The translations under genes were made by a program, and so were the position numbers. Source: Phenylobacterium sp. (GTDB lineage: Bacteria > Pseudomonadota > Alphaproteobacteria > Caulobacterales > Caulobacteraceae). Taken from it: 64,000 nt of DNA. Numbering within the stretch: the first letter of the stretch is position 1; every line of letters begins with the position of its first letter. The stretch is taken from positions 17,732-81,731 of the forward strand of contig NZ_SCTC01000004.1 in NCBI RefSeq assembly GCF_004299445.1. The letters are read 5' to 3'. The notes under the pieces were generated by a model that saw only the letters and a list, made by a program, of their open reading frames with translations, did no database searches and was not told the origin of the DNA. Shown here one piece after another: positions 18,251 through 27,981 of this stretch.

Positions 18251-18916
18251 GTGCTCACCGTCCACCATCTCGAGAACTCCCGGTCGCAGCGCGTGCTCTG
18301 GCTGCTGGAGGAGCTCGAGGTCCCTTACGAGATGATCCGCTACGACCGCGACCCGCAGACCATGCTGGCGCCCGAGTCGCTGCGCGCCATCCATCCGCTG
18401 GGCAAGTCGCCGGTGATCACGGAGGACGGCGAGGCGATCGCCGAGACCGGGGCGATCGTCGAGTACATCCTGGAGCGCTATGGCCAGGGCCGGCTCGGCG
18501 CGGGTCCAGGCGACCGACAGCGCCTCCGCTACTGGCTGCACTACGCCGAGGGCTCGGCCATGCCGCCGCTGCTGCTCAAGCTGGTGTTCGGCGCCCTCCC
18601 CGAGCGGGCGCCGTCGCTGATGCGTCCGTTCGTGAACGCCATCGCCAAGCGCGCCCAGAGCGGCTTCATCGACCCGCAGCTCAAGCTGCACTTCGACTAC
18701 TGGGAAGCCGAACTGGAGAAGGCCGAGTGGTTCGCCGGCGCAGAGTTCAGCGCGGCCGATATCATGATGAGCTTCCCCGCGGAGGCGGCGGCCGAACGCG
18801 GCGCGGCGCGGGTGGGCCGCCCGAAGCTCGCGGCCTTCCTGAAGAAGATCCACCAGCGGCCCGCCTACCGTCGCGCCCTGGAGCGCGGCGGGCCCTACGC
18901 CTACGCCGGCGACTAG
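18251..18916 (+). CDS. glutathione S-transferase family protein
   Basis: This 221-residue protein has a thioredoxin-like N-terminal domain (LTVHHLENSRSQRVLWLLEELEVPYE, then PLGKSPVITEDG and the glutathione-gamma-glutamyl motif ETGAIVEYI) and an all-helical C-terminal domain (FSAADIMMSFP as the N-capping/hydrophobic staple region). The first strand begins directly after the GTG at 18251, which fixes the start. The predicted active-site residue is Ser in NSRSQR. The role is probably detoxification or reduction of electrophiles; the substrate is unknown. The stop lies four bases from a convergent gene. Its ribosome-binding site lies inside a strong hairpin. Confidence 0.9.
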   Translation: MLTVHHLENSRSQRVLWLLEELEVPYEMIRYDRDPQTMLAPESLRAIHPLGKSPVITEDGEAIAETGAIVEYILERYGQGRLGAGPGDRQRLRYWLHYAEGSAMPPLLLKLVFGALPERAPSLMRPFVNAIAKRAQSGFIDPQLKLHFDYWEAELEKAEWFAGAEFSAADIMMSFPAEAAAERGAARVGRPKLAAFLKKIHQRPAYRRALERGGPYAYAGD

Positions 18917-18920
18917 CTAG

Positions 18921-19199
18921 CTAGTTCTTGCGGCGCAGTTTCTCGAGCTCCTGCTCGATCAGTCGGTCGCGCATGCCCTCGCCGTCCATGTAGACCGTGA
19001 ACGCATGAGCCGCGAGGCCGACGCCCCAGCCCAGCATCGGCCAGATGGGCCAGAAGTAGTCTCCGAAGCCACCGGTCATCAGATAGATGGCCACGAGACC
19101 GGCGTTGACGATGACGTAAGCCATCAGGTGGCTGCGGAAGGCCAGCTTCATATCCGCCCGGCGGGTCGCCAGTCGGCGCAGTTCGACGTCGTCGGTCAT
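18921..19199 (-). CDS. 2TM-domain membrane protein
   Basis: This 92-residue protein has an Arg-rich N terminus (VELRRLATRRADMK), two hydrophobic segments at about residues 25-43 (AYVIVNAGLVAIYLMTGG) and 48-66 (FWPIWPMLGWGVGLAAHAF), and a charged C-terminal helix ending RRKN. It matches the 2TM domain family, sometimes fused to sensor kinases but alone here. ATG 19199 is used; upstream in-frame sequence overlaps the sufA region. It lies 44 bp beyond sufA and may be the last gene of the suf transcript. The function is unknown. Confidence 0.75.
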   Translation of the reverse strand: MTDDVELRRLATRRADMKLAFRSHLMAYVIVNAGLVAIYLMTGGFGDYFWPIWPMLGWGVGLAAHAFTVYMDGEGMRDRLIEQELEKLRRKN

Positions 19200-19243
19200 G
19201 TCCGGTCCCGAGTTGCTGGCCACAGGATACCCCGTTCGATCCG

Positions 19244-19639
19244 TCAGTCGAGTTTCGCTGGTGTAATGGTTACGGACTCGCCGCAGCCGCACGCGTCAGT
19301 CTCGTTGGGGTTGCGGAAGACAAACTTCGCCGAGAGCCGGCTCACCTCATAGTCGATCACGGTGCCGATCAGGAACAACACCGCCTTGGGGTCAATCAGG
19401 ATGGTCACGCCCTTGTCCTCGACGACCTCGTCGAGGGGATTCGCCGCGTCCGCATACTCCAGGACGTATTCCTGACCCGCGCAGCCGCCGTTCTTAACTC
19501 CGACGCGCAGGCCGGCGTAAGGCTTCTCGGCCTTGCCCATGATCTCGCGCACCCGCTGGGCGGCGGCGTCGCTGAGCGTGACCACCTTGGGCCGGGGGCG
19601 TCGGGCGCGGGGCGTGGGGGTGATGTCGAGGTGCGTCAT
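19244..19639 (-). CDS. sufA: A-type iron-sulfur carrier protein (SufA/IscA family)
   Basis: This 131-residue A-type carrier accepts Fe-S clusters from the SufBCD scaffold and passes them to target proteins. The three family cysteines are present: one in KNGGCAGQEYV and two in the C-terminal DACGCGESV. An N-terminal extension of about 20 Pro/Arg-rich residues precedes the fold (KVVTLSDAAAQRVREI). It sits 12 bases downstream of sufT in the suf operon. Whether it is SufA or a related ErpA/IscA is judged from operon position. Confidence 0.9.
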   Translation of the reverse strand: MTHLDITPTPRARRPRPKVVTLSDAAAQRVREIMGKAEKPYAGLRVGVKNGGCAGQEYVLEYADAANPLDEVVEDKGVTILIDPKAVLFLIGTVIDYEVSRLSAKFVFRNPNETDACGCGESVTITPAKLD

Positions 19640-19651
19640 CAGGGTCGGACC

Positions 19652-20038
19652 CTAGAACATATTCAGGGCGAGTTTGGCCTCGTCGCTCATGCGCGAGGGG
19701 TCCCACGGGGGATCGAACACGAGATCGACGGTCACGTTGCGGACGCCTTCGATCTCGCGGACGGCATCCTCGACCCAGCCGGGCATTTCGCCGGCCACCG
19801 GACAACCGGGCGCGGTCAGGGTCATGTCGATGGCGACATCCTTGTCGTCCGACACGTCGACTTTGTAGATGAGGCCGAGCTCGTAGATGTCGACCGGGAT
19901 TTCCGGGTCGAAGACCGTCTTCAGCTTCTCGATGAGCTGATCGGTGATCGCATCCAGTTCCGCCTGGCTCAGCGGCGGCGTCTGGGTGGGCTCCCCTACG
20001 ACAGGGTTCGGGGCGGTTGCGTCGTCCATCGGGCTCAT
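19652..20038 (-). CDS. sufT: SUF system DUF59/MIP18 family protein
   Basis: This 128-residue protein belongs to the DUF59 family that helps mature Fe-S proteins. Signatures are DPEIPVDIYELGLIYKVDV, LTAPGCPVAGEMPGWVEDAV with the conserved cysteine, and DLVFDPPWDPSRMSDEAKLAL near the end. The first 25 residues are a Pro/Thr-rich extension. It follows sufS by four bases and precedes sufA, the usual alphaproteobacterial order. Confidence 0.92.
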   Translation of the reverse strand: MSPMDDATAPNPVVGEPTQTPPLSQAELDAITDQLIEKLKTVFDPEIPVDIYELGLIYKVDVSDDKDVAIDMTLTAPGCPVAGEMPGWVEDAVREIEGVRNVTVDLVFDPPWDPSRMSDEAKLALNMF

Positions 20039-20042
20039 GGGC

Positions 20043-21257
20043 TTAAGCGAAAAAGGCTTGGGTCTTGGTCAAGGCGTCCACGAAAGCGTCCGCCTCCTCG
20101 ATCGTATTATATAGGGCGAAGGAGGCCCGAGCGCTCGACGTCACGCCGAAACGCCGCATCAGAGGCTCGGCGCAGTGGGTTCCGGCGCGGACGGCCACAC
20201 CGTAGCGATCCAGGATCTGGGCCACGTCGTGGGCGTGGGCGCCCTCCATCGTGAACGACAGGATGGCCCCCTTCCCTGGCGCGTCGCCGATGACGCGCAG
20301 CCAGTTGAAGCCCTTGAGCCGCTCGCGAACGTGGGCGTAGAGCGCGTGCTCGTGCTCAGCCGCAGCCTGGCGGTCGAGGCTCGTGATCCAGTCGATGGCG
20401 GCGCCCAGGCCGATGGCCTCCAGGATCGGCGGTGTGCCGGCCTCGAAGCGATGCGGCGGGTCGGCGTATGTGATCTCGTCCTCCGAGACCGAGCCGATCA
20501 TCTCTCCTCCGCCCTGGTACGGGGGCAGCGCGGCCAGCCTGTCGGCCTTGCCGTAGAGAATTCCGATGCCCGTGGGGCCGTACAGCTTGTGGCCCGAGAA
20601 GACGTAGAAGTCGGCGTCGAGGTCCTTCACGTCCACCGGCTTGTGGACGATCGCCTGGCAGCCATCGAACAGAACCAGCGCGCCGGCATCATGGGCCATC
20701 CGCGCCAGCGCCTTGGCGTCGTTGATCGTGCCCAGCACGTTCGACATGTGGCTGAGCGCCACCATCCGAGTCTTCGGGCCCAGAAGGCGCTGGTACGCCT
20801 CAAGATCCAGCCGGCCGTCGTCGGTCACCGGAACCCACTTCAGCACGACGCCCTTCTGCTCGCGCAGAAAGTGCCAGGGCACGATGTTGGCGTGGTGCTC
20901 CATCTGGGAGATCACCACCTCGTCGCCGGCCTGCAGTGAGGCTCCGATCCCGTGGGCGACCAGGTTAACCGCCTCGGTGGCGCCCTTGGTGAACACGATC
21001 TCGGTCGGATCGGCGTTGATGAAGGCCGCCACCGTCTTGCGGGCGGCCTCGTACGCGTCGGTCGTCTCGTTGGCCAGGGTGTGCAGGCCGCGGTGGACGT
21101 TGGCGTAACTGTGCTCCATCGCGTGCGTCATCGCCGCGATCACGGCCCGCGGCTTCTGCGCGGATGCCGCCGAGTCCAGATAGATCAAAGGCTTCCCGTG
21201 GACTTGCCGTTGCAGGATCGGGAACTCGGCCCGGACCGCTTCGACGTCAAAGGCCAT
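20043..21257 (-). CDS. sufS: cysteine desulfurase SufS (class II)
   Basis: This PLP-dependent enzyme removes sulfur from cysteine as an enzyme persulfide for SufBCD. In 404 residues it shows the PLP lysine in YVFSGHKLYGPTG and the class II catalytic-cysteine loop AVRAGTHCAEPLMRRFGV. Class II enzymes usually depend on a SufE or SufU sulfur acceptor, and none is encoded within the suf cluster in this window. It is separated from sufD by two bases and is the second cysteine desulfurase of this operon. Confidence 0.96.
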   Translation of the reverse strand: MAFDVEAVRAEFPILQRQVHGKPLIYLDSAASAQKPRAVIAAMTHAMEHSYANVHRGLHTLANETTDAYEAARKTVAAFINADPTEIVFTKGATEAVNLVAHGIGASLQAGDEVVISQMEHHANIVPWHFLREQKGVVLKWVPVTDDGRLDLEAYQRLLGPKTRMVALSHMSNVLGTINDAKALARMAHDAGALVLFDGCQAIVHKPVDVKDLDADFYVFSGHKLYGPTGIGILYGKADRLAALPPYQGGGEMIGSVSEDEITYADPPHRFEAGTPPILEAIGLGAAIDWITSLDRQAAAEHEHALYAHVRERLKGFNWLRVIGDAPGKGAILSFTMEGAHAHDVAQILDRYGVAVRAGTHCAEPLMRRFGVTSSARASFALYNTIEEADAFVDALTKTQAFFA

Positions 21258-21259
21258 GT

Positions 21260-22291
21260 TCAGGCCCTCAGCTGTTCGGCGGCCCAGGCCCGGGCGATCT
21301 CACGGGCCGGCTCGTGGACGATGCGGTCCACGACCTCGCCGATGAAGGCCTCGGTCAGCATCGCCCGGGCCTCAGGCTCGGGGATGCCGCGTTGCCGGGC
21401 GTAGAACAGCGCCTCGTCGTCCAGCGCGCCGACCGTATTGCCATGCGCGCACGAGACGTCGTCGGCGTAGATCTCCAGCTCGGGCTTGGCGTCGACCTCG
21501 GCGCGATCGGACAGGATCAGGGCGTGATGGCCCATACGCGCATCGGTGTGATCGGCGCCCTCGGCCACGACGATCCTGCCCTGGAACACGCCACGGGCCT
21601 GATCGCGCACGACGCCCTTGGTGAGCTGCTCGGTGGCGCCGTGGAGTGCGGCGTGGGTGACCACGGTCGTGAGGTCGGCATGCCGCTTGTCGGCCAGCAG
21701 GTACACACCGTCGAGGCGAAGGGCCGCGTGCCCGCCGGGATGGCGGACCGTGGTCTGCAGCCGCTGGCGACGCGCCCCACTGGTCAGAACGGTCTGGGCG
21801 AACGCCGCGCCGGGCGAGAGCTCCACCAGCGCCTCGCTGACGGTCACGCCCTCGGCGCCGTCCGACGCCAGGACGACCCGTTCGATCGCCGCATTCTCCG
21901 CGACGCTGATCAGGAGACCCACCTGCCCCAGGTAGCCGCCGGCATCGCCCTCGTAGGTTTCCAGCAGGACCAGCCGGCCGCCCGTCTCGACGTCAATCGA
22001 GACCCGGGCCGCATGCGCGCCGTCGCCGCGCGAGACGACCCGCAAGGCCACGACCTTGGTCTCGCCGGGCTCGACGCCGATGTGCGCCGCGCCACGGCCG
22101 TTGGCGACGACGATGACGTCCTCGGCCAAGGCATCGAAGGGGCCGGAGCCCAGGGACCCCGGATCGATCACGGCCGACGGCTCGGGCGCCTGACGGATCA
22201 GGCCGCGCAGGTCGGTCCAGCGCCAGTCCTCGTCGCGCTTGCCGGGGAGCTGCGAGACGTCGCGCTCACGGATGGCGGCGGCGACGGTCAA
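21260..22291 (-). CDS. sufD: Fe-S cluster assembly protein SufD
   Basis: SufD is the SufB paralogue that completes the SufBC2D scaffold. The 343-residue product has the right-handed beta-helix core and a C-terminal segment with the family's DDVSCAHGNTVGALDDEALFYARQRGIPEPEARAM pattern, here split: the conserved SCAHG motif is near residue 275 and YARQRGI about 18 residues later. It overlaps the sufC stop codon by four bases, so translation is coupled. It is shorter than enterobacterial SufD, as is usual in alphaproteobacteria. Confidence 0.94.
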   Translation of the reverse strand: MTVAAAIRERDVSQLPGKRDEDWRWTDLRGLIRQAPEPSAVIDPGSLGSGPFDALAEDVIVVANGRGAAHIGVEPGETKVVALRVVSRGDGAHAARVSIDVETGGRLVLLETYEGDAGGYLGQVGLLISVAENAAIERVVLASDGAEGVTVSEALVELSPGAAFAQTVLTSGARRQRLQTTVRHPGGHAALRLDGVYLLADKRHADLTTVVTHAALHGATEQLTKGVVRDQARGVFQGRIVVAEGADHTDARMGHHALILSDRAEVDAKPELEIYADDVSCAHGNTVGALDDEALFYARQRGIPEPEARAMLTEAFIGEVVDRIVHEPAREIARAWAAEQLRA

Positions 22292-23037
22292 GCCGCCGCC
22301 CTCGCGTACTTGTCGTAACCTTCCCGCTCCAGCTCCAACGCCAGCTCGGGACCACCCGAAGCGACGATGCGACCAGCCGACAGCACGTGAACGCGGTCGG
22401 GTTTGATGTAGTCCAGAAGACGCTGATAGTGCGTGATCACCAACATGCCTCGGTCGGGCGAGCGCAGGGCGTTCACGCCGTCGGCCACGATGCGCAGGGC
22501 ATCGATGTCGAGGCCGGAGTCCGTCTCGTCCAGAATGAGGAAGCGGGGCGAAAGCATCGCCATCTGAAGGATTTCCATCCGCTTCTTCTCGCCGCCGGAG
22601 AAGCCGACGTTGAGCGCGCGCTTCAGCATCTCGAAGTCGATCTTCAGCTCGCCCGCCTTCTGGCGCGCCAGCTTCAGGAACTCGGGCGCGGTGATCTCGG
22701 CCTCGCCGCGCGCTTTGCGCTGGGCGTTGAGCGCGGTGCGGATGAAGGTCAGCGCCGGAACGCCCGGAATTTCCAGCGGATACTGGAACGACAGGAAGAC
22801 GCCCTTGGCCGCCCGTTCGTTGGGTTCGAGAGCCAGCAGGTCCTCGCCGTCCAGCGTCGCCGAGCCGGCGGTCACCTCGTAGCCAGAACGGCCGGTGAGC
22901 ACGTACGAGAGCGTCGACTTGCCCGCCCCGTTCGGGCCCATGATCGCGTGCACTTCGCCCGCCGGAACCTCCAGCGAGAGCCCTTTCAGGATCTCCTTCT
23001 CGTCGACGGTGGCGTGCAGATTGGAAACGGACAGCAT
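22288..23037 (-). CDS. sufC: Fe-S cluster assembly ATPase SufC
   Basis: This cytosolic ABC-type ATPase drives the SufBCD scaffold. The 249 residues include Walker A GPNGAGKST, Q-loop SFQYP, the SufC signature GFSGGEKKRMEILQ, Walker B LILDETDSGLD and the switch histidine in VITHYQRLLDYI. It is followed directly by sufD and preceded by a small gene of unknown function. Confidence 0.97.
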   Translation of the reverse strand: MLSVSNLHATVDEKEILKGLSLEVPAGEVHAIMGPNGAGKSTLSYVLTGRSGYEVTAGSATLDGEDLLALEPNERAAKGVFLSFQYPLEIPGVPALTFIRTALNAQRKARGEAEITAPEFLKLARQKAGELKIDFEMLKRALNVGFSGGEKKRMEILQMAMLSPRFLILDETDSGLDIDALRIVADGVNALRSPDRGMLVITHYQRLLDYIKPDRVHVLSAGRIVASGGPELALELEREGYDKYARAAA

Positions 23038-23041
23038 TCGG

Positions 23042-23446
23042 TTATCGGGTCTCGTCGGCGAGGAACTGGGCCATGACCTTGAGCGCGTCTTCGACGGTCT
23101 CGACGGTCTCTTGTTTACGGGGCGCGGCCGAACCGGGGCTGGTCGTGCGCTTGTCGGATAGGGTGATGTTGACCTTGCCGGCCTCGAAGTAGGCCGCCAC
23201 CCGGTAGTTCGTGTGATCGAGCGAAACCGTATACCGGCGCAGGTCGGCGATTAGGCCGCGCTCCTCCAGGAAGCCGCGGTCCGCGCTGACCGCCGCGAGC
23301 AGCGCCTCGGCGCTGGCCAGGTCCTGCTCCTGCTGGCGGCGCTCGGCGTCCTCGCGGGCGCGGCGTTCCGCCTCGCGGCGCGCGAATTCCGTCTCGAACG
23401 CGTCGCGCAGCGTCAAAACCTTCGGCGTCTGGGCGCGTACGCTCAA
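23042..23446 (-). CDS. small unknown protein encoded between sufB and sufC (second of two)
   Basis: This 134-residue protein is not recognised. It begins with a charged predicted coiled coil (FETEFARREAERRAREDAERR, here split after 20 residues for listing, continuing QQEQDLASAEALLAA), followed by an alpha/beta portion (ADLRRYTVSLDHTNYRVAAY, then FEAGKVNITLSDKR) and a helical C terminus. The likely start is TTG 23446, which overlaps the TGA of the preceding gene; another TTG lies a few codons inside. It is four bases from sufC, so it is surely in the operon. A role in Fe-S assembly is inferred from position only. Confidence 0.75.
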   Translation of the reverse strand: MSVRAQTPKVLTLRDAFETEFARREAERRAREDAERRQQEQDLASAEALLAAVSADRGFLEERGLIADLRRYTVSLDHTNYRVAAYFEAGKVNITLSDKRTTSPGSAAPRKQETVETVEDALKVMAQFLADETR

Positions 23447-23750
23447 ATCTCCACCGCCTTCTTGTCCTCGATCCTCTCGACCACCCGGACATCGGCGCCG
23501 ACCCCGTGCGCGAACGCATAAAGGTCGCCGGTGGCGTCGAGGTAGCACTCGAGATCGAAGACGCCCTTTTCGGGGTCGAGCAGGGTGATGGCCGTCGCTC
23601 GCGTGCCGGCCGGGATCGTGGCCGGCATGGCCTCGCAGTTGCCTTGCGCCGTGGCCGCCAGCTCGCGCACCAGAACCACGCCGTCCCACTCGCGGAGCAT
23701 CGCCCCGTCGGCATCCAGCGCCGTCTGCTCGCCGTCGTAGGTCGGTCGGC

Positions 23751-23754
<4 letters not shown>
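23443..23754 (-). CDS. small unknown protein encoded directly after sufB (first of two)
   Basis: This 103-residue protein is not recognised. Visible segments are [19 protein letters not shown], a central strand-rich part ([20 protein letters not shown]) and an acidic end ([15 protein letters not shown]). It contains two cysteines (GNCEAM and LECYL), too few and too scattered for a cluster-binding motif. ATG 23754 overlaps the sufB stop as ATGA and its own stop overlaps the next start, so it is tightly coupled into the suf operon. Function is inferred only as suf-associated. Confidence 0.78.
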
Positions 23755-25219
<1,465 letters not shown>

Positions 25220-25220
<1 letters not shown>

Positions 25221-26371
25221 CAGGCGACTTGTCCCAGTGAAGAGTTTGGCCGGCGCGCGGAATGACGGGCGTAGGCCTGCAGCCACGCCGTGGTGAATGC
25301 CTCCCAGTCGGCTTGCGTCGAGCACCACCCGCCGCTGACGCGGATGGCGCAGGCCGCCAGATCGCCCTGACCCATGGCCTCCAGGACCGGCGACGCCTTG
25401 ACCTTGCCCGAGGAGCAGGCAGCGCCGGCGCTGACCATGACCCCGGCCAGATCCAGGCCCATGACCTGGAGGTCCGACGTCCAGCCCGGCGCGGCGATGC
25501 AAAGGGTGTTCGGTAGCCGCGGGGCGGCCTCGCCCATGACGACGCAGCCTTCAGACTTCATCCGTTCGGCCGCCGCGTCGCGGAACGCCGCCTGCGCCTG
25601 ATAGCTGTCGAGGCCCGCAAGCGCCTGGCGCGCCGCCGCCCCGAAGCCCGCGATGCCCGGCAGGTTCTCGGTGCCGCCACGCCGGCCGCGCTCCTGCCCG
25701 CCGCCGTGCTGACGCCGGAACAGGTTGGCGCGCGGGCCGAAGGTCAGCGCGCCGATGCCCTGCGGGCCGCCGATCTTGTGGGCCGAGACGCTGAGGGTGT
25801 CGGCGCCCAGCGCGCGGCTGTCGACGGCGATCTTGCCGGCGGCCTGGATGGCGTCGACATGCAGCCAGCCATCGGCGGCGCGCACGGCCTCCGCCGCCTC
25901 GGCCACCGGCTGGACCACGCCGGTCTCGTTGTTGGCCAGCATCAGCGCCACGAACGGGCGGCCGTCGGCGGCGTCCCAGCGGGCCAGACGGTCCTTCAGC
26001 CAGGCCATGTCGGCCACGCCGTTCGCATCCACCGGGAGGATCTCGACCGCGACGCCACTGGCCGCGGCGGTCTCGCGGATGCTGTCGTGCTCGATCGCCG
26101 AGACGATGAGGCGGCGCGTCCCGCCGGCGATCGCGCTCTCCATAGCCAACGCATTGGCCTCGGTGCCGCCGCTCAGGAAGATGACGGTCGAGGCGGGCGC
26201 GGCGATCAGGGCGGCCACGTCGGCGCGAGCCTGCTCCATCACCGCGCGTGCGGTGCGGCCGGCGGCGTGGATGGACGACGGATTGCCGACGTTCTCCAGC
26301 ACCTGCGTCATCGCTGCGATGGCTTCGGGGCGCACCTTGGCGGTGGCGTTATGGTCCAGATAGACGCTCAT
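25220..26371 (-). CDS. cysteine desulfurase, class I (NifS/IscS-like)
   Basis: This PLP-dependent desulfurase is 383 residues long, with the PLP lysine in [15 protein letters not shown] and the class I catalytic loop [15 protein letters not shown]. It differs in class from the SufS farther down the operon, so two sulfur-mobilising enzymes are made from one transcript. It lies between the iscR-type regulator (four-base ATGA overlap) and sufB. Possible jobs are feeding SufBCD, tRNA thiolation or other sulfur transfer. Confidence 0.92.
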
Positions 26372-26802
26372 GCCGCCTGCCGATTTTGCCGGAGGCGCCC
26401 GCCGACGACGTCAGCCAGGCTGACCGAAGCCAGGTAGTCCTCGATCCGGTCACCCAGGTCGGCCCACAGGTCGTGGGTCAGGCAGCGCTCGCCCTTGATC
26501 ATGCAGCCATTGCCCGAGGTGCAGCGGGTGGCGCGCAGCGGCTCGTCCACGGCGTGCACGATTTCCGCGATGGTCGTGGTGTCGGCGGTGCGGGCCAGGC
26601 GATAGCCGCCGCCGGGGCCCCGGGCGCTCTTCACCAGCCCCTTGCGACGCAGGCGGGCGAACAGCTGCTCCAGATACGACAGCGAGATCTCCTGCCGGGC
26701 GGCGATATCGGCCAGGGCGACCGCGCGCGACGCCTCGTGCTCACGGCGCGCGAGGTCGGCCATGGCCATCACGGCGTAGCGGCCTTTCGTGGAGAGTCGC
26801 AT
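26368..26802 (-). CDS. iscR: Rrf2-family Fe-S cluster transcriptional regulator (IscR-like)
   Basis: This 144-residue winged-helix regulator senses Fe-S status. The N-terminal MRLSTKGRYAVMAMADLA and recognition region SLSYLEQLFARLRRKGLVKSARGPGGGY are typical of Rrf2/IscR. Three cysteines (TRCTSGNGCMIKGERCLTH) with a following His give the IscR-type [2Fe-2S] ligand set. It is the first gene of the suf operon and probably represses it when holo; a matching palindrome overlaps the promoter at 26904-26928. Confidence 0.94.
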   Translation of the reverse strand: MRLSTKGRYAVMAMADLARREHEASRAVALADIAARQEISLSYLEQLFARLRRKGLVKSARGPGGGYRLARTADTTTIAEIVHAVDEPLRATRCTSGNGCMIKGERCLTHDLWADLGDRIEDYLASVSLADVVGGRLRQNRQAA

Positions 26803-26895
26803 GGTCAGATGCCCAATGCAGTTTTCGCGCGCATCCGGAGCGTCCTATGTTATGAGCCCGGCCTCGCTCGAAGCGGGGTCGCGCCGGATGGCTGC

Positions 26896-26924
26896 GACTT
26901 AGGAAGACCGAGTACAGCAGTCAA
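26896..26924 (-). promoter_or_regulatory. candidate promoter of the iscR-suf operon
   Basis: Reading the minus strand, TTGACT (bases 26924-26919) and TAAGTC (26901-26896) are 17 bases apart. The predicted transcript start is near 26888, leaving a leader of about 86 bases before iscR. The -35 box lies within an IscR-like palindrome, which fits repression by occlusion. Confidence 0.55.
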
Positions 26925-26928
26925 GTAT
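26904..26928 (-). promoter_or_regulatory. iscR: IscR type-1-like binding site
   Basis: Compared by eye with the enterobacterial type-1 consensus, 19 of 25 positions agree on the minus strand. The half-site ATACTTGACTG is a full match and the other half is degenerate (TACTCGGTC). It overlaps the -35 box of the suf promoter and lies 24 bp ahead of the divergent hydrolase gene, so either or both genes could be affected. Confidence 0.55.
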
Positions 26929-26951
26929 TCTGGGCTGAGAAGAGGGTTCGA

Positions 26952-27602
26952 ATGCCAGAGGTGGTTCTGACCGGTGCAGCCGGGCGGATCGAGGGACGCT
27001 ATTCCCAGGGCAAAAGCGAGACCGCACCGGTCGCGCTGATCCTGCATCCCCATCCCAAGGCCGGCGGCCAGATGAACAATCCGGTGGCGGTTCAGCTCTT
27101 CCACCTGTTCATGAAGCGCGGCTTCTCGGTCCTGCGATTCAACTTCCGCGGCGTGGGCCGTTCGCAGGGCGAGTTCGACGGCGGCATCGGCGAGCTGGCC
27201 GACGCGGCCACCGCGCTGGACTGGCTCCAGTCGACCAATCCCGCCGCCTCGCAGTGCTGGGTCGCCGGCTACTCCTTCGGCGCCTGGGTGGGCATGCAGC
27301 TCCTGATGCGGCGCCCGGAAACGGACGGGTTCATCTCGGTCTCGCCCCCGACCAACGCCTACGACTTCAGCTTCCTGGCGCCGTGCCCGGCCTCGGGCCT
27401 GATCCTGCACGGCCAGAACGACACCGTGGTCCCGCCGATCGATGTGGAACGCGTCGTCTCCAAACTGCGGACCCAGAAGGGCATCGTGATCGACTACGAC
27501 GTTGTCGATGGCGCCAGCCACTTCTGGATGGAGAACCTGCCCGACGTGGAAAAGCGGGTCGGCGACTATCTCGACAAGCGTCTGGAAGCCAACCCGGCCT
27601 AG
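26952..27602 (+). CDS. alpha/beta hydrolase, HPHP-motif family
   Basis: This 216-residue cytosolic hydrolase has the HPHPKAGGQMNNPV segment typical of a conserved bacterial alpha/beta hydrolase group, the nucleophile elbow GYSFGAW near residue 106, acid residue in LHGQNDTVVPP and catalytic His in GASHFWMEN. It is divergent from iscR, with its start 24 bp from the IscR-like site, and is followed after seven bases by an NTF2-like gene. The substrate is unknown; carboxylesterase or dipeptidyl-peptidase-like activity is possible. Confidence 0.85.
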   Translation: MPEVVLTGAAGRIEGRYSQGKSETAPVALILHPHPKAGGQMNNPVAVQLFHLFMKRGFSVLRFNFRGVGRSQGEFDGGIGELADAATALDWLQSTNPAASQCWVAGYSFGAWVGMQLLMRRPETDGFISVSPPTNAYDFSFLAPCPASGLILHGQNDTVVPPIDVERVVSKLRTQKGIVIDYDVVDGASHFWMENLPDVEKRVGDYLDKRLEANPA

Positions 27603-27609
27603 CCGCGCG

Positions 27610-27981
27610 ATGGCGCCCGACGCCGCCGTCCGCGCCCGCCGGCGCCTGACCAACAAGCTGATCGCAGCCCACGACGCGGCGCGCCTGCGCCCGTTCTTCG
27701 CGCCGGACGTGAAGCTGATCGTGGGCGACGGGGAGCTGATCCTGGGCGTCGCCGCGGTGATCCAGGCGTTCGCCGCCCAGTTCGCGGAGCCGGACTTCGT
27801 CACCTACGTGCGCGAGACCGCATCGGTCGAGGCGGACGCAGACGCCGCGCGCGCGGCCGAACACGGCCGCTGGACCGGGCGCTGGAAGGATCGCGAGATG
27901 GGCGGCGCCTATCTAGCCGTCTGGCGCAAGGTCACCGGCCAATGGGTGATCGAGAGCGAGCTCTACGTCACCCTGACCTAG
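27610..27981 (+). CDS. NTF2-like (SnoaL/DUF4440-type) protein
   Basis: This 123-residue protein looks like an NTF2-like cone fold: two N-terminal helices (RRLTNKLIAAHDAARLRPFF), the strand KLIVGDGELILG, and an alternating C-terminal sheet (GRWTGRWKDREMGGAYLAVW, then GQWVIESELYVTL). ATG 27610 lies seven bases after the hydrolase stop, implying cotranscription. The family includes both enzymes and binding proteins, so no activity is assigned. Its TAG shares the palindrome CTAG with the stop of a convergent small gene. Confidence 0.78.
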   Translation: MAPDAAVRARRRLTNKLIAAHDAARLRPFFAPDVKLIVGDGELILGVAAVIQAFAAQFAEPDFVTYVRETASVEADADAARAAEHGRWTGRWKDREMGGAYLAVWRKVTGQWVIESELYVTLT

